A stretch of DNA of 64,000 nucleotides from an uncultured Anaeroplasmataceae bacterium (GTDB lineage: Bacteria > Bacillota_I > Bacilli_A > Acholeplasmatales > Anaeroplasmataceae). How positions within the stretch are numbered: position 1 is the stretch's first letter; each line of letters starts with the position of its first letter. The DNA is taken from assembly GCA_944325695.1 (NCBI GenBank), contig CALVBA010000004.1, positions 1 to 64,000 of the forward strand. Reading direction: 5' to 3'. Made by a program: the position numbers and the translations under genes. Below are positions 1-9,308 of the stretch, piece after piece. A model generated the notes under the pieces. The model did no database searches. It was not told where the DNA came from and saw only the letters and a program-made list of their open reading frames with translations.

Positions 1-3
1 TAT

Positions 4-32
4 AAAAAAAGACCTAGAAATTAATCTAAGTC
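4..32 (-). terminator. Intrinsic terminator of the tilS-hpt-ftsH-rqcP operon
   Basis: Read on the minus strand, GACTTAGA and TCTAGGTC form an 8-bp stem with one G-U pair around a 6-base loop, followed by seven T. The rqcP stop codon (complement of 21-23) lies in the loop, so terminator and coding sequence overlap. Confidence 0.85.
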
Positions 33-290
33 TTGTTTTACAGGTTCTTCGCTTATTAACTCATACATTTCTTTGGCATCATTTTTTTTCGTTGATTCAA
101 TAATTTCTACGATCTTGATAGTTACAATTTTATTTCCAAAAATAATTGATACAATATCGCCTACTTTAACATTGTAACTTGGTTTAACAACTTTATTATT
201 AACCATAATTCGAGAAGCATCAACGACATCTTTAGCTAAGCTGCGGCGTTTAATGATTCGACTAACTTTTAAAAATTTATCAATACGCAT
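21..290 (-). CDS. rqcP: S4-domain RNA-binding protein RqcP (YabO family)
   Basis: This 89-residue protein is an S4 RNA-binding domain, opening MRIDKFLKVSRIIKRRSLAK, the typical start of RqcP/YabO. Its length and the C-terminal TKKNDAKEMYELI match the family. RqcP proteins bind stalled 50S subunits and help RqcH add C-terminal alanine tails during ribosome-associated quality control in Firmicutes; that role is inferred from family. It is the last gene of the minus-strand operon, 3 bases after ftsH. In B. subtilis yabO lies in the same wider neighbourhood as spoIIE, tilS, hpt and ftsH. An Hsp15-like heat-shock S4 protein is the main alternative. Confidence 0.88.
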   Translation of the reverse strand: MRIDKFLKVSRIIKRRSLAKDVVDASRIMVNNKVVKPSYNVKVGDIVSIIFGNKIVTIKIVEIIESTKKNDAKEMYELISEEPVKQDLD

Positions 291-293
291 GAA

Positions 294-2240
294 TTATTCC
301 TGATTTACATCTTGATTTTCTTCGATGTTATTATCTGACAGATTTTGTGCTTTTTTAGCTTTTTCTTCCTCATACCAAGAAAGTTTTCCTGTTTTTTCGA
401 TTTCATCGATATCTGATTTTGTTAAAGTTTCGATTTCTAATAAGTAGTGCGCAATAACTTTTAATAAATCCATATTTTCTGTTAAAACTCTTTTAGCTCG
501 ATCATAACAATCTTCAATAATAGAACGTACTTCTTTATCAATATCATGAGCTAATGCATCTGAGAAGTTTTTATCTTTTAAGTAATCTCTTCCTAAGAAG
601 ACACTACCACTATTTTGTTCATATTGGACAGGTCCTAAACTTGACATCCCATATTCAGTAACCATTGCACGTGCAATACGTGTAGCTTGTTGGAAGTCAT
701 TATGTGCACCAGTTGACACTTCATTGAAGTTTAATTCTTCACTTGCACGACCACCTAAATATCCAGTAATGCGATCTAATAAAGATTGTTTTGTTTCTAA
801 ATAAGTTTCTTCTTCCGGAAGCATTAAAGCATATCCACCAGCTTGACCACGAGGAACGATAGTAACTTTTTGGACAATATTAGAGTTTTCTAATTTTAAT
901 CCAATAACAGCATGACCTGCTTCATGGTGAGCAATAGTGTTACGCTCTTTATCAGTCATTTTGCGTGATTTTTTAGCTGGTCCCATCATAACACGGTCAG
1001 TAGCTTCATCAATATCGTGAATGTTGATGACTTTACGATTATCACGGGCCGCTAATAAAGCCGCTTCATTTAATAAGTTTTCAATTTCTGCTCCACTAAA
1101 TCCTGGTGTACGGTGAGCTACTTCATCAAATTTAACTGATGAGTCAAATTTTTTGTTGCGAGCATGTACTCGTAAAATAGCTTCACGTCCTTTAACATCT
1201 GGATTAGCAATAGTAATTTGACGATCAAAACGTCCTGGACGTAATAATGCAGGGTCTAAGACATCTGGACGGTTAGTTGCTGCCATGATGATAATTCCTG
1301 AATTTGGTTTAAATCCATCCATTTCAACTAATAATTGGTTAAGTGTTTGTTCGCGTTCATCGTGACCTCCACCCATACCTGCTCCACGTTGACGACCTAC
1401 AGCGTCAATTTCATCGATGAAGATGATACATGGCGAATTTTCTTTGGCAGTTTTGAATAAATCACGAACACGACTTGCTCCTAATCCAACAAACATTTCT
1501 ACGAAATCAGATCCACTAATTGAATAAAACGGAACTGAAGCTTCTCCGGCTACCGCACGAGCGATTAATGTTTTACCAGTTCCTGGAGGCCCAGCAAGTA
1601 AAATTCCTTTTGGAATGCGAGCTCCTATTTCAACATATTTCACTGGATTTTTTAAGAAGTCAATAATTTCTTCTAATTCTTGTTTTTCTTCATCACATCC
1701 AGCTACATCTTTGAAAGTAACTGTTTTATCACGTGATAATTGGGCACGACTCTTTGTAAATTCAAAAGTTTTATTATTACCACCTAAATTAGCTCTAAAC
1801 ATGAAATAGAATCCAACAGCGATAATGACAAATGGTAAAAGTGACACCAAAATTTCTAAGAATAAATTCGAAGAAACAGGGTTGTATAAAATATTAACAT
1901 TAGGTTGGTTTTCAATAACGGAAATTTTAATTGAATCCAATGTCGTTTCATCTATGATAACTTTGTATTGACGAATCTCATTATTATCAACGTTAAAAAT
2001 ATATGATCCTTCAACTACATATAATCCGTCGTTAGAACTTACTCCACCAACGGGAGAAATATTCATCGATTTAAGACGTTTTTCATTTACAATCGTTGTA
2101 AATTCTTGCACTTGTAATTCATCTTGTCTTATTCCACTTAGATTTCTAAAAGTGAAAAACATCCCAATAATAAGAAGAACTAATACAAGAATAATACCCC
2201 AATCATTTCTTCTTGTCGGCGCTTTTTTATTTTGATTCAT
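294..2240 (-). CDS. ftsH: ATP-dependent zinc metalloprotease FtsH
   Basis: Membrane-anchored AAA+ protease (648 residues) that extracts and degrades membrane and short-lived cytosolic proteins as a hexamer. Transmembrane segments lie at about residues 14-31 and 128-148, with an extracytoplasmic domain between. The AAA module has Walker A GPPGTGKT (217-224), Walker B IIFIDEID (272-279) and the second region of homology [18 protein letters not shown]. The zinc motif HEAGH is at 439-443. The acidic C-terminal tail (EENQDVNQE) is variable in the family. A GGAGG ribosome-binding site precedes the ATG. It follows hpt after 10 bases, the conserved tilS-hpt-ftsH order of Bacilli. Confidence 0.98.
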   Translation of the reverse strand: MNQNKKAPTRRNDWGIILVLVLLIIGMFFTFRNLSGIRQDELQVQEFTTIVNEKRLKSMNISPVGGVSSNDGLYVVEGSYIFNVDNNEIRQYKVIIDETTLDSIKISVIENQPNVNILYNPVSSNLFLEILVSLLPFVIIAVGFYFMFRANLGGNNKTFEFTKSRAQLSRDKTVTFKDVAGCDEEKQELEEIIDFLKNPVKYVEIGARIPKGILLAGPPGTGKTLIARAVAGEASVPFYSISGSDFVEMFVGLGASRVRDLFKTAKENSPCIIFIDEIDAVGRQRGAGMGGGHDEREQTLNQLLVEMDGFKPNSGIIIMAATNRPDVLDPALLRPGRFDRQITIANPDVKGREAILRVHARNKKFDSSVKFDEVAHRTPGFSGAEIENLLNEAALLAARDNRKVINIHDIDEATDRVMMGPAKKSRKMTDKERNTIAHHEAGHAVIGLKLENSNIVQKVTIVPRGQAGGYALMLPEEETYLETKQSLLDRITGYLGGRASEELNFNEVSTGAHNDFQQATRIARAMVTEYGMSSLGPVQYEQNSGSVFLGRDYLKDKNFSDALAHDIDKEVRSIIEDCYDRAKRVLTENMDLLKVIAHYLLEIETLTKSDIDEIEKTGKLSWYEEEKAKKAQNLSDNNIEENQDVNQE

Positions 2241-2250
2241 AATAACCTCC

Positions 2251-2790
2251 TTATTTGTTATAAATTTCTTCTTTTAACACACCAATATATGGTAGGTTAC
2301 GATACAATTCATTGTAATCTAGCCCATATCCAACAACGAATTCTTTAGGAATTGTTGTTCCAACGTATTTAGGTTTAAAATCAACAACACGTCCCTCAGG
2401 TTTGTCAATTAAAGTAGCTACTTCAACACTGCGAGCTCCGCGATATTTTAGTAGTTCAGTGATTGTCTTTAAAGTTTGTCCTGTATCAACGATATCTTCA
2501 ACAATTAAAATATCTCGATCTTTAACCGAAATGTCTAAATCTTTTTTGATTTTTACATCACCGCTAGATGAGATATTACCGTGATAAGAAGAAACGCTCA
2601 TATATTCAACTTCCATGGGAATAGTAATTTTTTTACATAAATCACTCATAAATGGAACACAACCTTTTAAAAGCCCTACAACTAATAGCTGTTTTCCTTG
2701 ATAGTCTTTAGAAATTAATGCTCCCAATCGATTGTTAATTTCGTCGATTTTTTCTTCTGATACTAATACATATTTGATGTCGTTTTGCAT
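2251..2790 (-). CDS. hpt: Hypoxanthine phosphoribosyltransferase
   Basis: Purine salvage enzyme joining hypoxanthine or guanine to PRPP to make IMP or GMP. The PRPP loop EDIVDTGQT is at residues 98-106 of the 179-residue product, and the C-terminal VVGYGLDYNELYRNLPYIG is family-typical. The ATG at 2790 is chosen because GAGGAG stands 6-7 bases upstream; an in-frame TTG five codons earlier lies within that ribosome-binding site and is unlikely. The gene starts one base after the tilS stop, so translation is probably coupled. TilS and Hpt are fused in Listeria but separate here. Confidence 0.96.
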   Translation of the reverse strand: MQNDIKYVLVSEEKIDEINNRLGALISKDYQGKQLLVVGLLKGCVPFMSDLCKKITIPMEVEYMSVSSYHGNISSSGDVKIKKDLDISVKDRDILIVEDIVDTGQTLKTITELLKYRGARSVEVATLIDKPEGRVVDFKPKYVGTTIPKEFVVGYGLDYNELYRNLPYIGVLKEEIYNK

Positions 2791-2791
2791 T

Positions 2792-4081
2792 TTAAATCTC
2801 CTCAATTATTAATACTGTGTCATAGGTATCGCTTAAATTACGATATTCATAAACTCCCTCAACATAGATAATTTTATCATTTTTGTCAGCAATTAAAATT
2901 AATTCGTCACGTCTATTTTGAGGTATTTTTTTGTCAATTAATAAGTCTTTAAGTTTTTTTGTACCATATGACATATTAAGAACGTCACCATTTTTTCGTT
3001 TACGAACGGTAAATGGGAACGTAAATATATTATAGCATATTTTAATATTTTTTAAAGCGTTATAATTAACAATATTGTCAAAATAAATGTGTAAATTACG
3101 GTAAAAAATGTTATTTTTATCACAATCTAGTTGTAAAGATAATTCTTCATTAGCTTTTTTCTTTTCGATAATTATTTTTTCATAACTTTTTACTAACTGA
3201 TATTCATTATTAATATTATGTGTGACATTAGGTTTAGAAGTTTGAATAATTTTTAAAAGTTCATTAATTTTATTTTTCGATAAACGAATCTTTTTTTCTT
3301 CTAAAAGACAAGCAACAATGTCTTTTTGATATATTTTATCAAGTTTTATAAACGAAGTAGTATCTATTATATTATGGTTTGAAGTTAAATAATTAATACT
3401 TTTGTGCCGTATATAATCAAAATATTCAAGTAATGTATCGCGATATTGTGTGGACTTTTCATAAATATGTGGATATTTTTTTAATTCAGGAATGACATGA
3501 TGACGGATTTTATTTCGCAAATAAACATCTTCATCATTTGAGCTATCATTAAAATAGATGAATTGTTCTTGTTTATGATATGCTATGATATCATCTTTAG
3601 AAAATTCCATCAATGGACGATAGATTATGGTATCTAAATAAGGAGTGATTTCTTTTATTCCGGAATATCCTGATAAATTAGAACCAGTAATTAATTTCAT
3701 AATAATAGATTCTAGATGATCATCTAAGTGATGGGCTACGAAAATTCCTTGGGCTTGATATTTTACGACGACACTATATAAAAATTCATATCTTTTATGA
3801 TGTGCATAATCGTGAAAATTATGTTTATCACCCTCGTTTTTTAAATGAAAAATTTCTAAATTAATTTTTTTTTCTAAAGCCAAATTTTTTAAAAAATTTT
3901 CTTCTACAATTGATTGTTCACGTTTTCCATGGTTTATATGGGCTAACACAAATGAATATTTTAGTTTTTCTAAAATATGCATTAAGCAACTAGAATCAAT
4001 TCCCGTACTTATGGCTAAAATAATTGGTTTTTTAGGATCTATTTTGTATTCTTGTAGTTTTCTTTTAATAATACTTTCCAT
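2792..4081 (-). CDS. tilS: tRNA(Ile)-lysidine synthase TilS
   Basis: Converts C34 of the CAU-anticodon tRNA(Ile) to lysidine, so that the tRNA reads AUA. The 429-residue protein has the N-terminal PP-loop ATPase domain, with AHINHGKREQS, VAHHLDDHLES and the RNKIRHHVIPEL segment diagnostic of TilS, and the C-terminal TilS domain (KDLLIDKKIPQNRRDELILI). The PP-loop itself reads STGIDS (residues 25-30) instead of the usual SGGxDS. AGGTGA precedes the ATG and a good promoter lies just upstream, so this is the first gene of the operon. AUA codons are common in the window, so the enzyme should be essential. Confidence 0.95.
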   Translation of the reverse strand: MESIIKRKLQEYKIDPKKPIILAISTGIDSSCLMHILEKLKYSFVLAHINHGKREQSIVEENFLKNLALEKKINLEIFHLKNEGDKHNFHDYAHHKRYEFLYSVVVKYQAQGIFVAHHLDDHLESIIMKLITGSNLSGYSGIKEITPYLDTIIYRPLMEFSKDDIIAYHKQEQFIYFNDSSNDEDVYLRNKIRHHVIPELKKYPHIYEKSTQYRDTLLEYFDYIRHKSINYLTSNHNIIDTTSFIKLDKIYQKDIVACLLEEKKIRLSKNKINELLKIIQTSKPNVTHNINNEYQLVKSYEKIIIEKKKANEELSLQLDCDKNNIFYRNLHIYFDNIVNYNALKNIKICYNIFTFPFTVRKRKNGDVLNMSYGTKKLKDLLIDKKIPQNRRDELILIADKNDKIIYVEGVYEYRNLSDTYDTVLIIEEI

Positions 4082-4099
4082 ACTATCACCTTTCTATTA

Positions 4100-4128
4100 A
4101 GTATATCATAAAAGTAAATAAGATACAA
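4100..4128 (-). promoter_or_regulatory. Promoter of the tilS-hpt-ftsH-rqcP operon
   Basis: Minus strand: TTGTAT (4123-4128), 17-base spacer, TATACT (4100-4105), with TG one base before the -10 (extended). It sits directly downstream of the preceding terminator and 19 bases before the tilS ATG, consistent with a short leader. Confidence 0.72.
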
Positions 4129-4153
4129 AAAAAGTTACTTGTGTAACTTTTTT
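4128..4153. terminator. Bidirectional terminator after the Ca2+-ATPase gene
   Basis: GTTAC-TTGT-GTAAC stem flanked by six A on the left and six T on the right, so it can terminate in either direction. On the minus strand it ends the spoIIE/Ca2+-ATPase transcript. Confidence 0.75.
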
Positions 4154-4158
4154 AAAAA

Positions 4159-6699
4159 CTATTTTGCATAATATTTTTTGACCTCTCCATAAACTAGGAT
4201 AAATAAAGCACAAGATAAACTTATAAGAAACGGAATTAATGATAAAGTGGTTGTTTTGAAAATTTTAGCTAAGAAGGGATTATAAATAATGATGAAAAGT
4301 AGAAAATTTCCGATAATAAATGAAAGATTTAAAGATTTATTGTTTAAAGTTGTATTAGAAAAAATACTATCTTCAGATTTGACATTATAAGCGTGAATTA
4401 ATTGTTGCATAGATAAAGTAACAAAGGCCATTGTTTGTCTTAAAGATAAATTTAAAGGATCAATTATATAACCGATTAAAAAAGAAACTAATGTCAAACA
4501 TCCGATTAATAATCCTTCAAAAATAATTTTTTTCATTAAGTTGTTGCTGAAGAAGGAATCTGTTTTATTTCTAGGGTGTTGTTCCATAATCTTTTTTTCA
4601 CACGGTTCTAAGCCAAGGCTAAATGCTGGAAGTGAGTCAGTAATTAAATTAACCCATAGTAAATGGAGCGAAAGAAGAGGAACACCCAAATTAATTTTAA
4701 AAATAATGCTTAATAAAGATGCTAAGAAGATAATTAATACTTCTCCAATATTGCTACTTAATAAATATCTAACACATTTTTGAATATTGGCATAAATATT
4801 TCTTCCTACTTTAATTGCTTCTAAAATTGTCTCAAAATTATCATCTAATAAAATGACATCAGAAACACTTTTTGCTACTTCGCATCCACTTCCCATTGCA
4901 CAACCAATATCTGCTTTTTTTAGGCTTAACGAATCATTAACACCATCACCAGTCATAGCGATAATATGATTTTTACGTTTTAATGTTTCAACAATTCTTA
5001 ATTTATCCAGTGGTTCACAACGAGCATAAACGCTGATATTATCAACAATTTTTAAAAATTCTTCATCAGGTAATTTTTTTAAATCATAGGCCGATATTGC
5101 TTCATTATCATCTTTTAAGATATCTAGTCTTTTAGCTATAGCACAGGCTGTTTTTAGACTATCACCAGTAATCATAATTGTTTTAATATGAGCTTTTTTA
5201 GCCTCTAAAACGGCTTTTTTTGCTTCCAATCGTTCTTTATCTAAAAGACCCAAAATCATTCCAAACTCTAAATAATCATTAGTTTCGTCATTTGTGATAA
5301 ATTTATATCCCATTGCAATTACTCTAAGCGATTCATCCGCCATTAAACCGACTTCTAATTCTAATTCGTTCATTCTTTTTTTGTTCAGGCATTTTGTTTT
5401 TAAAACTTCAAATGCTCCTTTAACAATTAATATTTTTTTATTATTCCATTTGATAATTACTTGCATATATTTTTTAGAAGAATCAAAAGGGGTTATTTTA
5501 AGAACTTCAAATTCCGCTTTTTCTCCGTATTTATCTTGTATTTTTTTAATTGCCAAATCGGTTTTATCACCAGTTAATTCTCCATTAACAATCATTGTGT
5601 CAGTTGCCATATCTAAAAACATCAGCATTTTTTTCTCGTGAGAATTAAGTTTATTAAAATCAGTTATTTTCCGATCAACAAATATTTTTTCAACATTTAA
5701 CATGTTATATGTTAAAGTTCCTGTTTTATCACTACAAATAATATCACAACAACCCAATGTTTCTACAGATGTTAATTTTTTGATAATGGCTTTTTTCTTA
5801 CTCATTTTAGCTACACCAATTGATAAAACCACAGCTACAACAGTCGATAAACCTTCAGGTATAGCGGCTACAGCCAAGGAAATAGCAATTTTGAAGGATT
5901 GTGTAATCGACAAATTGGCATAAAGCTCTATAATAAAAATAATCAAGCATGCTAAAATACACATAATACTAATTGTTTTAGATATTTGTTTTAATTTGAT
6001 TTCTAATGGTGTTTTTTCGTTTTCATCTTTTAATAAAACATTGGCAATTCCTCCAATAACGGTGTTCATTCCTGTATTACAAATCAATGCAGTTCCATTG
6101 CCGGTTGTTACATAAGTTGAAGAAAAAACCATGTTAGATAATTCTCCTAGAGGTAGATTTTCATCAATTTTTTGTATTTGCTTAAAAACATTAATAGACT
6201 CTCCAGTTAAAGTTGATTCATCAGTTGATAAATTATTTGCTTCAATTAAGCGACTATCAGCGGGAATAAAGTCGCCTTTTTCTAAAAGAATAAGATCACC
6301 TTTTACTAAATCTTTAGTTGGAATAGATAATATTTTTTCATCTCTTTTAACTTTAGCATATTGTTCAGTTAATTTTTTAATTTCATTTAAAGCTTTGTCG
6401 GCTTTGAAAGATTCATAAACTTCAAAAGTAATGTTGATCATAATAACAACACTAATCACAACGGTTTCAATGATACTTTCGTCATCAAAAATGGCACTAA
6501 TGATGGAAGCAATGATTAAAATTAAGATTAATGGTTCACCCATAGTGTGGATTATTTTGCTAATTATAGAAGCTTTTTTTGGTTCTTTTAAAATGTTTTC
6601 GCCATCATTTTTTAAACGTTTTAAAGCTTCACTACTGGATAAACCGTCAATTGAAGTTTCTAATATTTTGAAACATTCTGTAATTTCTTTATTATGCAT
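4159..6699 (-). CDS. P-type Ca2+-transporting ATPase (type II, YloB/CaxP-like)
   Basis: An 846-residue cation pump that probably exports Ca2+. It has the TGES actuator loop (165-168), PEGL in transmembrane helix 4 (281-284), the phosphorylation motif DKTGTLT (D324), the hinge TGDGVNDSLSLKKADIG, and NLITDSLPAFSLG in helix 6, the asparagine/aspartate Ca2+-site pattern of SERCA-like pumps. About ten membrane helices can be seen. The start ATG has GGAGG upstream and overlaps the end of spoIIE by 8 bases, so the two are translationally coupled. B. subtilis YloB is reported as sporulation-linked, which fits. Substrate is inferred; Mn2+ transport is possible. Confidence 0.9.
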   Translation of the reverse strand: MHNKEITECFKILETSIDGLSSSEALKRLKNDGENILKEPKKASIISKIIHTMGEPLILILIIASIISAIFDDESIIETVVISVVIMINITFEVYESFKADKALNEIKKLTEQYAKVKRDEKILSIPTKDLVKGDLILLEKGDFIPADSRLIEANNLSTDESTLTGESINVFKQIQKIDENLPLGELSNMVFSSTYVTTGNGTALICNTGMNTVIGGIANVLLKDENEKTPLEIKLKQISKTISIMCILACLIIFIIELYANLSITQSFKIAISLAVAAIPEGLSTVVAVVLSIGVAKMSKKKAIIKKLTSVETLGCCDIICSDKTGTLTYNMLNVEKIFVDRKITDFNKLNSHEKKMLMFLDMATDTMIVNGELTGDKTDLAIKKIQDKYGEKAEFEVLKITPFDSSKKYMQVIIKWNNKKILIVKGAFEVLKTKCLNKKRMNELELEVGLMADESLRVIAMGYKFITNDETNDYLEFGMILGLLDKERLEAKKAVLEAKKAHIKTIMITGDSLKTACAIAKRLDILKDDNEAISAYDLKKLPDEEFLKIVDNISVYARCEPLDKLRIVETLKRKNHIIAMTGDGVNDSLSLKKADIGCAMGSGCEVAKSVSDVILLDDNFETILEAIKVGRNIYANIQKCVRYLLSSNIGEVLIIFLASLLSIIFKINLGVPLLSLHLLWVNLITDSLPAFSLGLEPCEKKIMEQHPRNKTDSFFSNNLMKKIIFEGLLIGCLTLVSFLIGYIIDPLNLSLRQTMAFVTLSMQQLIHAYNVKSEDSIFSNTTLNNKSLNLSFIIGNFLLFIIIYNPFLAKIFKTTTLSLIPFLISLSCALFILVYGEVKKYYAK

Positions 6700-8608
6700 T
6701 TCTTCCTCCTATTTTAATACATAGTAACGAAATATCATCATCAAATTTGTTGTTGTTTTCCTTTAATAAGACTTTTAAAGTATTAAAAATTAGTTTATTT
6801 AAGGTGCTTTCTTTATTTTCTAATAATGTTTTTTCTAGAAGACTTGAACTTAGATGTTCAGTTAGTCCGTCACTAGATAAAACGATTAAATCATCTTCGT
6901 GTAGATCAATTAAATAGTAACTTATATCATCATTTAATCCTACTGCTAAATATTTATTCTCATATGCTTTTAAATTATTATTTATAACATAACTTGTAGC
7001 ACTACCTAATTTATATAAATATCCCTTATGTTTTTCTTTATCGATAATTAGAAAATCTAAAGTTGAATAACTGTCAAAATTTTTATTGATACTTAACATA
7101 TTATTGATAAGAGGAATGATTTTTAAATGATCTATTTCTAGTTCAATTAAATTCGCAATCGTTTTTATTAATTGATAAGACTCATTATAGGCTTTAATAC
7201 CACTACCCATTCCATCAGCCAAAGCGATATATGTAAAACGACCTTTGTCAAAAACTTTGTAGTTATCACCTTTAATTAGATTATTTTCTTTAGCTAAGGA
7301 TGATGATTCATAACTAATTTTTAATGAGAAATTTTTAATTACTTCGATTTCATATTGTGTTTTATTTTTATTAATTTTAAGTAAGATATCATATTTCAAA
7401 TAAGTTTTTAAAATAGTTTCTAATTTTATTTTATCAATGGGTAAAAAACTTTTAAGAAACAATGTTAAGTGAAGATAATCGTAGTTATGGATAATGTATT
7501 TCTCTATATTATAATGATTAGTCACTAGATATATGATTAACTTTGAATAATTAATCAATCCTTTATCTTGTGAATAGGTTAATGTACTTAAATATAAGAG
7601 GTTTTTTTTGAAACTAACGGTTTGATTGTCATAATGTAGGGTATATTGTTTTAATTCTGTAAAATGAATACACTTGTTATTAGCTTTATTCTCTAAGATT
7701 GATGTTAGATATTGCAAGTAGTGATGTTTAGTATTTAAACACGTTTGATATTTAGAACAATTACTACAAACATCTTTTGTCATTAAGTTAATCATATCGC
7801 TAAAATTAGTACTACTACTAATGTTAAGCGCATATGTTTTAAGAGCTTGTTGAATATTTTTATCAGGATTATGAATTTTATATATATCAACTTTGTATAA
7901 AAAGGTAATGGTTACAAAAAGGATATAAATGAGGTATTTTATTAAATCATAATCTATGAAAAAATGATTAAAGCTAATTATAATTAGTGTTGTGATATAG
8001 GTTTTTTTATTTAAAGGGTTTAAAAAAAGTAGGATGAGGTAATATGAAGGTGTTTTAAAGTAAAACATGGTAATACTGGCTAAAATAGTGAAAATAAGTT
8101 TTAAATTGTCGTCGGTTTTGTGATAATAGTAAATTACTATTACTGCATAAATTAAAAAAATATGCTCATTATAACTTATTATCGCTCCTAAATAGGCATA
8201 GAATATGAAACTAGTCATATAAAATTGACTACTAAAATGCCATTTAAAAAAAACAAGCGATAAAATAAGGAAAATAGATGATGTGATTAATAAAATAATT
8301 AGATTAGTTTCTTGTTCTAAGTTTAAATAAATGAAATTTGCAAAAAAAGTGATAAAGTTATATATAATAATTTTATTTTCAAAATTAAAACGTCTTATTA
8401 TTAGATGCAATATAGAAAAAAATAGACTTATTATGAAGATATGATTGACATGTTGATTTAATAAAAAACTAATAATTAACACAAATAGATAGAAGTATTT
8501 TTCTTTTTCAAATAAAAAGAAGGTAATAATACCATAAAGAGTTAAATAAATTTTAGGTATAGTTAGGCATGTTAAAATAAACAATATGATGTATGTTAAT
8601 ATAGTCAT
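6692..8608 (-). CDS. spoIIE: Stage II sporulation protein E-like membrane phosphatase
   Basis: SpoIIE is the PP2C-type phosphatase that activates the first forespore sigma factor by dephosphorylating SpoIIAA at the polar septum. This 638-residue protein has about ten N-terminal membrane helices (1-240), a middle cysteine cluster CSNCSKYQTC (281-290) as in SpoIIE, and a C-terminal PP2C domain with ADGMGSG (464-470) and VLSSDGLTEH. It is shorter than B. subtilis SpoIIE (827 residues), mainly in the middle region. The next gene, a Ca2+-ATPase, overlaps its end. GGGGTGA precedes the ATG. I see no Spo0A box in the 98-base gap to maf. Confidence 0.9.
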   Translation of the reverse strand: MTILTYIILFILTCLTIPKIYLTLYGIITFFLFEKEKYFYLFVLIISFLLNQHVNHIFIISLFFSILHLIIRRFNFENKIIIYNFITFFANFIYLNLEQETNLIILLITSSIFLILSLVFFKWHFSSQFYMTSFIFYAYLGAIISYNEHIFLIYAVIVIYYYHKTDDNLKLIFTILASITMFYFKTPSYYLILLFLNPLNKKTYITTLIIISFNHFFIDYDLIKYLIYILFVTITFLYKVDIYKIHNPDKNIQQALKTYALNISSSTNFSDMINLMTKDVCSNCSKYQTCLNTKHHYLQYLTSILENKANNKCIHFTELKQYTLHYDNQTVSFKKNLLYLSTLTYSQDKGLINYSKLIIYLVTNHYNIEKYIIHNYDYLHLTLFLKSFLPIDKIKLETILKTYLKYDILLKINKNKTQYEIEVIKNFSLKISYESSSLAKENNLIKGDNYKVFDKGRFTYIALADGMGSGIKAYNESYQLIKTIANLIELEIDHLKIIPLINNMLSINKNFDSYSTLDFLIIDKEKHKGYLYKLGSATSYVINNNLKAYENKYLAVGLNDDISYYLIDLHEDDLIVLSSDGLTEHLSSSLLEKTLLENKESTLNKLIFNTLKVLLKENNNKFDDDISLLCIKIGGRNA

Positions 8609-8660
8609 TTTATCACCCCTTATTATGATATAAAAAAGTCTTCTAATAATTTGTTATAAA

Positions 8661-8689
8661 TTGTATTATCTTTTTTTTTATGTTAAAAT
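8661..8689 (+). promoter_or_regulatory. Promoter of maf
   Basis: TTGTAT (8661-8666), 17-base spacer, TAAAAT (8684-8689) with TG at 8681-8682 (extended -10). Transcription would start only about 10 bases before the ATG, at the ribosome-binding site. Confidence 0.6.
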
Positions 8690-8706
8690 TTTCTAGGGTG
8701 ATATAT

Positions 8707-9267
8707 ATGAAATTAATTTTAGCATCTAAATCTCCTCGACGTATTGAAATATTAAAACGTTGTGGTTATGATTTTGACATAATTCCATCAAATTATGAAG
8801 AAGTTATTGATGATAGTTTATCAATTGAAGAAAATGTGCTTAATTTAGCTTATCATAAAGGAGAAAGTGTTTTTAAAGACCATCGTGATGCAGTTGTTTT
8901 AGCTAGTGATACTGTTGTATGCTTTAACAATATTATTATTGGGAAACCCAAAAATGACGATGATGCTTTTAAAACGTTACGTATGTTAAGTGGACAAACC
9001 CATTATGTAAAAACAGGAGTAGTCCTTTTAAAAAAAGACGAGATTTACAAAACGATTGTTACAAGTGAAGTGACATTTAAAGAATTAACCGATCAAGATA
9101 TTTTAGATTATCTAGCAACAAACGAGCATCAAGATAAAGCCGGTAGCTACGCTATTCAAGGTATCGGTAAACGTTTAGTTAAATCATTTAAAGGTGATTT
9201 TGATAATATCGTTGGATTACCGATTAATAATTTTAAAGATAAACTTAATATGTTATTAAATAAATAA
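8707..9267 (+). CDS. maf: Maf family nucleoside-triphosphate pyrophosphatase
   Basis: A 186-residue house-cleaning enzyme that hydrolyses dTTP/UTP and modified nucleotides to monophosphates. The start LILASKSPRRIEILKRCG with the SxSPRR loop, the central VVLASDTVVCFNNIIIGKP, and AGSYAIQGIG are all Maf signatures. The ATG at 8707 is chosen because AGGGTGA lies six bases upstream; upstream in-frame codons precede that site. maf lies near spoIIE and tilS here, whereas in B. subtilis it is in the mreBCD region. The gene stands alone between a promoter and a bidirectional terminator. Confidence 0.93.
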   Translation: MKLILASKSPRRIEILKRCGYDFDIIPSNYEEVIDDSLSIEENVLNLAYHKGESVFKDHRDAVVLASDTVVCFNNIIIGKPKNDDDAFKTLRMLSGQTHYVKTGVVLLKKDEIYKTIVTSEVTFKELTDQDILDYLATNEHQDKAGSYAIQGIGKRLVKSFKGDFDNIVGLPINNFKDKLNMLLNK

Positions 9268-9270
9268 TAG

Positions 9271-9308
9271 AAAAAAAGTGTAACCAAAAAAATGGTTACA
9301 CTCTTTTT
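9271..9308. terminator. Bidirectional terminator between maf and the M42 peptidase gene
   Basis: A perfect 9-bp stem GTGTAACCA/TGGTTACAC (9278-9286 with 9293-9301), A6 loop, A-tract on the left and TCTTTTT on the right. It serves two convergent genes and touches the stop codon of the M42 gene. Confidence 0.92.

Noticed and set aside
5294-5641. A 115-codon open frame opposite the Ca2+-ATPase gene
   Set aside because: It has no ribosome-binding site or family pattern and lies wholly over a strongly supported gene; other antisense frames over ftsH, car and pyr genes were dropped for the same reason.
8609-8706. Spo0A box or sporulation promoter upstream of spoIIE
   Set aside because: No TTCGNCA-like element or convincing -35/-10 pair on the minus strand could be found.
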